Part shown: positions 1 through 5,034 of the stretch, piece after piece
How positions within the stretch are numbered: position 1 is the stretch's first letter
Layout: every line of letters begins with the position of its first letter
Source: an uncultured Opitutales bacterium
GTDB taxonomy: Bacteria; Verrucomicrobiota; Verrucomicrobiia; Opitutales; UBA2995
Direction: 5' to 3'
DNA: 6,445 nucleotides
Assembly (NCBI GenBank): GCA_937920335.1
Contig: CALGUT010000664.1
Span: 1-6,445, forward strand
Notes under the pieces: model-generated
Seen by the model: only the letters and a program-made list of their open reading frames with translations
What the model was told of the DNA's origin: nothing
The model's database searches: none
Translations under genes and position numbers: made by a program

Positions 1-1122
1 GTGGACTTTCGATATCAACCCTCATCAAACTTCAGTAAGGAGAGGCTCGCCACCTACGCGAAGGAGTCAGGTAAGTTCATGAACGCCGGCGACGATCCTT
101 TTTTTCTCACGGTCAATTATCCCGACGCACATTGGCCTCTTCAAGACTGGGTAAATGGATTGCCCGAGACTATGATCGATTCGTCGAAAATTCAAGTTTT
201 GCCCTATATCGGTCATGAAACGCCCCGCCTGCGTGGAATCGTTGAAAATTACTACAATTGCATGCTCCGCCTGGACGCCTGTGTCGGACAATTACTCGCC
301 GAGCTCGAAAGCTCTGGAAAGGAGGACAATACACTGGTGATCTTTATCGGAGATCACGGCGCTCAAATGGCCCGCGGCAAGTTCACTGTCTATGAAGGAG
401 GTATGCGCGTCCCCTTCATAGCACGCTGGCCAAACGTTATCCTGCCAGGGCAAAGATCCAAGTCTCTTGTTTCAACAATTGACCTGCTGCCCACTTTCCT
501 GGACGCAGCAAGAGTTTTCAATGGGCCAACGAACCTACCCGGTAAGAGCATCCGTCCTTTGTTCACTGGCCAATCCAAAGTCGATTTTAGAGAATATCTG
601 GTCTGCGAACGTAATTGCGACGCCGCTCGTCTTACTCTTCCCCAACGAACTATTCGTGACAAACGCTACAAGCTCATCCACACACTCGGTTCTGGAAGAC
701 CAGACGCGGCCGCCGAAACCTATCAGCATAATGCTAGTAGCTCTTGGATTGGATCACTTAATATCGACGAGCTTCCCTTAGCGCCGATCCACGTGCGGGA
801 GGCCTACGAGCGTTGGCTAAACCCGCCGGTTTACCAGCTCTACGATTTGCAACGCGATCCTCACGAATGGCATGACTTGGTCGACGACGCCAAAATGGCG
901 CCGATCAAAGCAAGATTGATCGCCGCTTTGCAGGATTGGCAGAAGGATACGAAAGACCCGCTTGTCTCTGAACGAAATCTCGCGCAGCTGATGGCGGAGA
1001 ACGACGCCGTCGACAAACAGAAACGCTCGCCGAAGGACGGTTGGCGATATTTAGAGTATCTCAATCCCGAGACCGAACAAACCCCCGTCTCAACATCGAA
1101 ATCGATAAAGGCACTTCCTTGA
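1..1122 (+). CDS. Type I sulfatase, C-terminal part (N-terminus outside the window), heparan N-sulfatase-like
   Basis: This is the last 373 residues of a type I (formylglycine) sulfatase, which hydrolyses sulfate esters or sulfamates on sugars. The GTG at base 1 is not the real start: the N-terminal Asp-Asp metal pair and the C-x-P-S/T-R formylglycine motif are missing and must lie to the left. Visible active-site pieces are His44 in NYPDAHWP, Asp118-His119 in GDHG (the calcium-site pair, His replacing the commoner Asn) and Lys127 in RGKFTVYEGGMRVP. The order GDHG-RGK-YEGG, the YYNCMLRLD helix and the C-terminal RDKRYKLIH and YDLQRDPHEWHDL segments resemble N-sulfoglucosamine sulfohydrolase-like sulfatases. 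I infer that subgroup from memory; the substrate is unproven. The gene ends with TGA at 1120-1122. A 360-base gap separates it from the sigma gene, so it probably belongs to a different transcript from the downstream operon. Confidence 0.93.
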   Translation: MDFRYQPSSNFSKERLATYAKESGKFMNAGDDPFFLTVNYPDAHWPLQDWVNGLPETMIDSSKIQVLPYIGHETPRLRGIVENYYNCMLRLDACVGQLLAELESSGKEDNTLVIFIGDHGAQMARGKFTVYEGGMRVPFIARWPNVILPGQRSKSLVSTIDLLPTFLDAARVFNGPTNLPGKSIRPLFTGQSKVDFREYLVCERNCDAARLTLPQRTIRDKRYKLIHTLGSGRPDAAAETYQHNASSSWIGSLNIDELPLAPIHVREAYERWLNPPVYQLYDLQRDPHEWHDLVDDAKMAPIKARLIAALQDWQKDTKDPLVSERNLAQLMAENDAVDKQKRSPKDGWRYLEYLNPETEQTPVSTSKSIKALP

Positions 1123-1237
1123 AAAGGATAGACGGTGAATGATAGGAACCAGAGATTAAAGCTCCCAGGGCAGACTAAGTAGTTAACCTTCATCGCGGCG
1201 TTTGATAATAACTGCATTACCTGACTATTCTTCGGGT

Positions 1238-1248
1238 AAACAATCAGA
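1238..1248 (+). repeat. 11-base direct repeat AAACAATCAGA, copy 1
   Basis: AAACAATCAGA occurs here and again at 1369-1379, with the two starts 131 bases apart, both inside the gap upstream of the sigma gene. The match is exact over 11 bases. Such a repeat could be a paired regulator-binding site, but in AT-rich DNA of this length a chance match is also possible. Confidence 0.35.
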
Positions 1249-1368
1249 TAGAATCTACTACCCCTGATTCAGGTTTGTTTGAGTTCCAAGTTACGTATCT
1301 CCCAATCTGGCTAAAGAACACGTAGCCTTGAATCATCAGGCCAATCAACAATTGGAGAGCGAACCTGA

Positions 1369-1379
1369 AAACAATCAGA
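1369..1379 (+). repeat. 11-base direct repeat AAACAATCAGA, copy 2
   Basis: This is the second exact copy of the repeat at 1238-1248. It lies about 100 bases upstream of the proposed sigma-gene start, a distance compatible with an activator or repressor site. No function can be assigned from sequence alone. Confidence 0.35.
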
Positions 1380-1430
1380 ATGCTCAAAAAAGTCTAGACC
1401 GACCCAAATCCCCAACCCGCATTTTCTTCG

Positions 1431-1459
1431 TTACCTTTTAGTGATTTGGAACATATGCT
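1431..1459 (+). promoter_or_regulatory. Weak candidate promoter for the sigma/FecR/sulfatase operon
   Basis: TTACCT (1431-1436) and TATGCT (1454-1459) are separated by 17 bases, giving a poor -35 match and a fair -10 match to a housekeeping sigma-70 promoter. TATAGT at 1462-1467 is an alternative -10 without a good -35. Either would start transcription within roughly 10-20 bases of the TTG at 1483, leaving a very short leader. If the operon is autoregulated by its own ECF-like sigma factor, the true promoter motif may look different. Confidence 0.2.
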
Positions 1460-1482
1460 TCTATAGTTAAATCAAAAACCGA

Positions 1483-2016
1483 TTGTCCGTGGCTTCCCAA
1501 GAACCAACTCCAGAATTCATCCAACTGCTGACGACTCACCAGAGTCGGCTGTTTGCCTATAGCCTGTCGTTGCTAGGCAACCGACAGCAGGCGGAGGACG
1601 TAATGCAGGAGACGAATATGATACTCTGGCGTAAGTCGGACCAATTTAAACTGGGCACCAATTTTGGAGCCTGGATGCTGAAGGTGGCTTATTATCAGGT
1701 CATGGATCACCGGCGCAGGCTGAATAAGCAGGCGTTGTTTGTGGACGATGAAAACTTCCTGGCTGAATTGGCCGAGGAGGCAGCCATGTCTACCGAGCTG
1801 ACGGAACGGCAACAGGAAGCCTTGCAAGTTTGTATGCAGAAATTGCCAACCCGCCAACGGGAGCTGGTTCGTTTGCGCTACTCCGAAGGCGCATCGATCA
1901 AGTCGGTCGCCGAACGTATTGGCAGTGCTGCGGCGGCGGTTAAACAAGCGCTGTTCCGCGCCCGGACGAATTTGATTAGCTGTGCGCAACACCGCATGAA
2001 GGAGCAACTGACATGA
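1483..2016 (+). CDS. ECF-like RNA polymerase sigma factor, Rhodopirellula/Verrucomicrobium-type family
   Basis: This 177-residue sigma-70 family protein directs RNA polymerase to a specific set of promoters. Region 2 spans about residues 14-80: FAYSLSLLGNRQQAEDVMQE, then TNMILWRKSDQF and GTNFGAWMLKVAYYQVMDHRR, a pattern I recognise from planctomycete and verrucomicrobial sigma factors. Region 4 spans about 108-165: LPTRQRELVRLRY followed by the helix-turn-helix ASIKSVAERIGSAAAAVKQALFRAR, which reads the -35 element. Region 3 is absent, as in ECF sigmas. An in-frame stop at 1468-1470 bounds the reading frame. The TTG at 1483 and the GTG at 1489 are the only plausible starts before the conserved PEFIQLL segment, and neither has a clear ribosome-binding site. 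The stop overlaps the next start as ATGA, so this gene and the FecR-like gene are almost certainly translated together as a sigma/anti-sigma pair. Confidence 0.93.
   Translation: MSVASQEPTPEFIQLLTTHQSRLFAYSLSLLGNRQQAEDVMQETNMILWRKSDQFKLGTNFGAWMLKVAYYQVMDHRRRLNKQALFVDDENFLAELAEEAAMSTELTERQQEALQVCMQKLPTRQRELVRLRYSEGASIKSVAERIGSAAAAVKQALFRARTNLISCAQHRMKEQLT
1998..2004 (+). promoter_or_regulatory. Shine-Dalgarno site of the FecR/LamG gene
   Basis: GAAGGAG sits inside the 3' end of the sigma gene, 8 bases before the ATG at 2013. It is the only strong ribosome-binding site near a gene start in this window and confirms that start. With the ATGA overlap it supports translational coupling, keeping sensor and sigma factor in step. 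Confidence 0.75.
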
Positions 2017-3596
2017 GCGATTCACGAACTCCGATTTCTCCCGAGCTGGAGAAGCTGTTATCCGGCTTCCTCGACGACTCGCTGACTCCCGAACAATCCC
2101 GGCATCTCGCGGAACTCATTCAAACGGACCCGGAAGCCCGTTCTCACTACCTGGACCATTGTCGTATGCATGCCACCCTAGCCTGGGAACACGGGGTGCT
2201 CGGAGGCATGAGCTTTTCCGAAGACGAGGAAATCACGAACGCCGTGAGCATTTCCTTCTTTGAACGATGGGGACGTCCTCTCGCGCTGGTTGCCAGCCTC
2301 CTGCTCGTCGCGAGCGTCTTATGGGTCACGGCCGTTCCGGCACTCAGAAAGAATGCGTGGGAATCGGGTGAAGTCATTGGGACCGTGCTCCATAAATCAG
2401 GCACCGAATTTAGCGTTGAAAAGATAGACCTTCAGTTGCACCAGGGAGACGAGCTACGCGCAGGCACTTACTCACTAAAAGAAGGCCTCGTGCAAATGCT
2501 CCTTAAGAATGACGTCGAAGTTTTGGTAGAGGCACCCGCCGAGTTTAGCCTCAAATCATCGATCTTGATCGCGTTGACATCAGGACGGCTATCCGCCAAT
2601 GTGCCTCCACAAGGCATCGGATTTACCGTGGAAACACCGACGGCTGAGATCATTGATTTCGGAACGGAGTTTGGCGTGGAAGTAGGATCCAATAACCAAA
2701 GTGAAGTTCACGTATTTAATGGCATCGTCGAGGTGAAGTCTCAGAACTCGACTGAAGGGCCTGTCCGGCTCGTCACCGATCAAGCCACCCGCGTGGATAC
2801 GATCGCTGGTGATCCGATCGGAATCACCGTAGCGCCCGAACGTTTCCTCAGAACCTTTAATGAACCCACGCGGCCCTACTCGAAACAAATTCGGGACCTG
2901 AAGCCTGCCGCCTATTACCGCATGCCGATCAGCGACGATGGGCTGACCTTGGTCGACAAATCAGGAAACGATCACCACGGACGCATCAAACCCGGCAACA
3001 TTAAACGCAGTATGTTTGCATCCGGCCGCCCAGGCGCTTCGCTTCGACTGAATGGACCCGAAGGCGAGGCGTATGGAATTGTAGATGACTATCCCAAAGC
3101 CGAGAATAACCGATTATCCGTTGTGGCATGGGTGTTTGCAGACGCCAGACCCCGTTGGGCCAGTATCGCAAAAAATTGGTACTACAACGAAGTCGGTCAA
3201 TTTCACTTTGGGCTCTTTCACGATGAGGGCACGTTGGAACTTCAGATAGTACAGCGAGACGGCTCAACCGTTGAGGTGAAAGAAGATGAAGTGCTACCAA
3301 TCGGGTCCTGGCAGCATGTGGCTTTCGTAGCGGACGGTGAATTCCTCCGATTGTATCGAAACGGCAAAGAAACTGCAAAGGCACCCTACCAGTCCCTGGC
3401 GATTCCCTCCTTTCCATCCCTCGGTATCGGCGCCAAGTTACACGACAAACAGCTAAAGAAGGACACGGGTACCCGCGGTTACTGGGATGGACGGATCGAT
3501 GAGTTGGCCATTTTCAATCACGCTTTATCCGAACAAAATGTCCAGCAGTTATATGCTGCGATCAATCAGGTCGAAATAGCCCATACCCTGCAATAA
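2013..3596 (+). CDS. FecR-like transmembrane presumed anti-sigma factor with C-terminal LamG-like domain
   Basis: This is a 527-residue single-pass inner-membrane protein. Residues 1-88 should be cytoplasmic and include a short helical segment (LEKLLSGFLDDSLTPEQ, then a YLDHCRMHATLAWEH stretch near 46-60) typical of FecR-like partners of PVC-group sigma factors. It lacks the zinc-binding HxxxCxxC motif of ZAS anti-sigmas. Residues 89-109 form the membrane helix. Residues about 120-262 match a FecR domain, with VEAPAEFSL, SGRLSANVP, FTVETPTAEIIDFGTEFGV and VHVFNGIVEV. Residues about 290-515 look like a LamG/concanavalin-A-like jellyroll, with KPAAYYRM, DKSGNDHHG, WQHVAFVADG, LRLYRNGKE and the closing YWDGRIDELAIFNHALS. 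I infer that the cytoplasmic end sequesters the sigma factor and the periplasmic LamG part binds glycan or protein; neither is shown. The gene overlaps the sigma gene by 4 bases and lies 42 bases before a sulfatase. Confidence 0.9.
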   Translation: MSDSRTPISPELEKLLSGFLDDSLTPEQSRHLAELIQTDPEARSHYLDHCRMHATLAWEHGVLGGMSFSEDEEITNAVSISFFERWGRPLALVASLLLVASVLWVTAVPALRKNAWESGEVIGTVLHKSGTEFSVEKIDLQLHQGDELRAGTYSLKEGLVQMLLKNDVEVLVEAPAEFSLKSSILIALTSGRLSANVPPQGIGFTVETPTAEIIDFGTEFGVEVGSNNQSEVHVFNGIVEVKSQNSTEGPVRLVTDQATRVDTIAGDPIGITVAPERFLRTFNEPTRPYSKQIRDLKPAAYYRMPISDDGLTLVDKSGNDHHGRIKPGNIKRSMFASGRPGASLRLNGPEGEAYGIVDDYPKAENNRLSVVAWVFADARPRWASIAKNWYYNEVGQFHFGLFHDEGTLELQIVQRDGSTVEVKEDEVLPIGSWQHVAFVADGEFLRLYRNGKETAKAPYQSLAIPSFPSLGIGAKLHDKQLKKDTGTRGYWDGRIDELAIFNHALSEQNVQQLYAAINQVEIAHTLQ

Positions 3597-3638
3597 ACGA
3601 CTACCCCCGACACTGATTTTATCCGTATCCATTTATCT

Positions 3639-4985
3639 ATGACAAAAAATCCCTTCTCTACCCTGAGCATCTATCTGCTTGTTGCGACCATCAGTTTCGG
3701 AGCCAGCTCCAACCGCCCTAACATTGTAGTTATTCTGACCGACGACCAAGGCTACGCGGATATCAGCTTCAATCCGGATTCCCCCGAAGAAGTATCCACA
3801 CCTCACATGGACAGTCTGGCTCGCGAAGGCGTATTCTTCAAACAAGCCTATACGAGTGGAGTCGTTTGCTCCCCCACCCGTGCGGGAATCATGTTGGGCC
3901 GTTATCAACAACGCGTTGGTATCTATACAGCAGGTGACGGTGGAAAAGGGTTCGATCCTAAGCTACCTATTTTCCCCTCATTCCTTCCCGATGAATATAC
4001 CAGCATGGCGATCGGCAAATGGCATCTGGGTCTCGATGAGGACTATCCCGAACTGAAGTGGCACCCCATCAATCGCGGATTCGACGAAAGCTACAATTTC
4101 ATGGGCCGTGGTGGCCATGACTACTTTGAATCCAAGGGAGTGAACAAGGATGACTATGCCCCGATCTACCGCAACAAGACTCGCATACCTGCAGAGGAAT
4201 ACGAAGTCTACCTGACGACCCGCTTCACCGAAGAAGCCGTCGCCTTCATCGACCGCGAGAAAGACAATCCATTTTTCCTCTACCTCGCTTACAATGCCGT
4301 TCACACACCCGCGCAGGCTCCACAGAAAGATATCGATCACTACAAGAAACTCTATCCGGGGCTCACCGAAACGCGGACCATCCTCATGGCCATGTTGCAC
4401 CATCTCGATGAAGGCGTTGGCGCCGTCGTGAAAAAGCTGAAGGACGAAAACGTCTGGGATAATACGCTCCTGATATTTCTGACCGACAATGGAGGCGCGG
4501 CTGCGATGGACGCGCACAACGGAATTCTACGCGGCTACAAGCAAATGGTCTATGAAGGCGGTATCCGCACTCCGTGGATTGTAAGCTGGCCGAACAAATT
4601 CAAAGGGGGCCGCACCATCGATACACCCGTCATCTCCTTTGACATTCTTCCCACCGTCTACGACGCCCTCGACTTGAAGGCACCGAAAACAATCCCCTTT
4701 GATGGCAAAAGTATAATACCCCTCATCGAGGGCGAGACCACCCAGCACCATGACGAGCTCTACTGGGACATCGGCCCACCCAAACACACCTGGGGCGTTC
4801 GCCAGGGCGACTGGAAAGCCTGGGGACAAAAAGAAGTTGTCGAGCTCTACAATCTGAAAGACGATCCGTCTGAAACAACCGACCTCGCGTCCAAGTATCC
4901 GAAGAAAGTCAAAGCACTGACTCAGTTGCACGCAGAGTGGAAAGCGGAGATGGAAACATCGGAAAAAATGGCCAATAAAAAGTAG
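3639..4985 (+). CDS. Secreted type I sulfatase (arylsulfatase family), complete
   Basis: This 448-residue sulfatase hydrolyses sulfate esters, here probably on a polysaccharide. An N-terminal signal peptide (about residues 1-22, hydrophobic IYLLVATISFG) sends it to the periplasm or beyond. The active site is complete: Asp35-Asp36 in LTDDQGYAD, the CSPTR motif with Cys77 to be converted to formylglycine and Arg81, Lys127 and His129 in GKWHLG, His222 in AVHTP, Asp283-Asn284 in TDNGG and Lys301 in RGYKQMVYEGGIRTP. The C-terminal subdomain contains WGVRQGDWKAW and LYNLKDDPSETTDLA, as is usual. MGRGGHDYF near residue 155 recalls sulfatases acting on galactose-type glycans such as carrageenan or GalNAc sulfates, a tentative subgroup guess. 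No Shine-Dalgarno is seen before the ATG, which is chosen for its signal peptide. It lies 42 bases after the FecR/LamG gene and 49 before the next sulfatase start, so is probably cotranscribed with both. Confidence 0.95.
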   Translation: MTKNPFSTLSIYLLVATISFGASSNRPNIVVILTDDQGYADISFNPDSPEEVSTPHMDSLAREGVFFKQAYTSGVVCSPTRAGIMLGRYQQRVGIYTAGDGGKGFDPKLPIFPSFLPDEYTSMAIGKWHLGLDEDYPELKWHPINRGFDESYNFMGRGGHDYFESKGVNKDDYAPIYRNKTRIPAEEYEVYLTTRFTEEAVAFIDREKDNPFFLYLAYNAVHTPAQAPQKDIDHYKKLYPGLTETRTILMAMLHHLDEGVGAVVKKLKDENVWDNTLLIFLTDNGGAAAMDAHNGILRGYKQMVYEGGIRTPWIVSWPNKFKGGRTIDTPVISFDILPTVYDALDLKAPKTIPFDGKSIIPLIEGETTQHHDELYWDIGPPKHTWGVRQGDWKAWGQKEVVELYNLKDDPSETTDLASKYPKKVKALTQLHAEWKAEMETSEKMANKK

Positions 4986-5034
4986 CTTCTTATAGATGCA
5001 CCGATCGAAGAGAAATTACGGATCAAACAGAATT

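Larger units (their letters stand above)
1123..1482. other. AT-rich intergenic region, probably carrying the promoter of the sigma operon
   Basis: I find no credible gene in these 360 bases: open frames here are short or are antisense to the neighbouring sulfatase. The composition is clearly more AT-rich than the flanking genes (for example 19 G/C in the 60 bases from 1201). It holds an 11-base direct repeat and three short inverted repeats: CCTGATTCAGG at 1263-1273, GGCTA/TAGCC at 1309-1327 and CCAAT/ATTGG at 1341-1355. None makes a convincing intrinsic terminator; CCTGATTCAGG is followed by TTTGTTT but its stem is only 4 bp. The size and position suit a regulatory region upstream of an autoregulated sigma/anti-sigma pair, which is inference. 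Confidence 0.6.

Noticed and set aside
1..3. GTG at base 1 as a true start codon
   Set aside because: The protein from here lacks the N-terminal half of the sulfatase active site, so the codon is almost certainly internal.
1117..1127. Small hairpin CCTT-GAA-AAGG over the stop codon of the first sulfatase
   Set aside because: It has a 4-bp stem and no following T-run, so it is not a credible terminator.
861..1217. 118-residue reverse-strand reading frame across the end of the first sulfatase
   Set aside because: Most of it is antisense to the conserved sulfatase C-terminus, and its translation shows no recognisable domain or start signal.
1263..1280. Possible intrinsic terminator, CCTGATTCAGG followed by TTTGTTT
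   Set aside because: The stem is only 4 bp with a 3-base loop and the T-run is interrupted; it also lies 140 bases after the sulfatase stop.
1573..2025. 150-residue reverse-strand reading frame opposite the sigma gene
   Set aside because: It lies almost entirely antisense to a well-recognised sigma factor and looks like a codon-bias shadow.
3978..4517. 179-residue reverse-strand reading frame inside the second sulfatase, plus another at 4527-4931
   Set aside because: Both are antisense to an intact sulfatase with all catalytic motifs; no domain or ribosome-binding site supports them.
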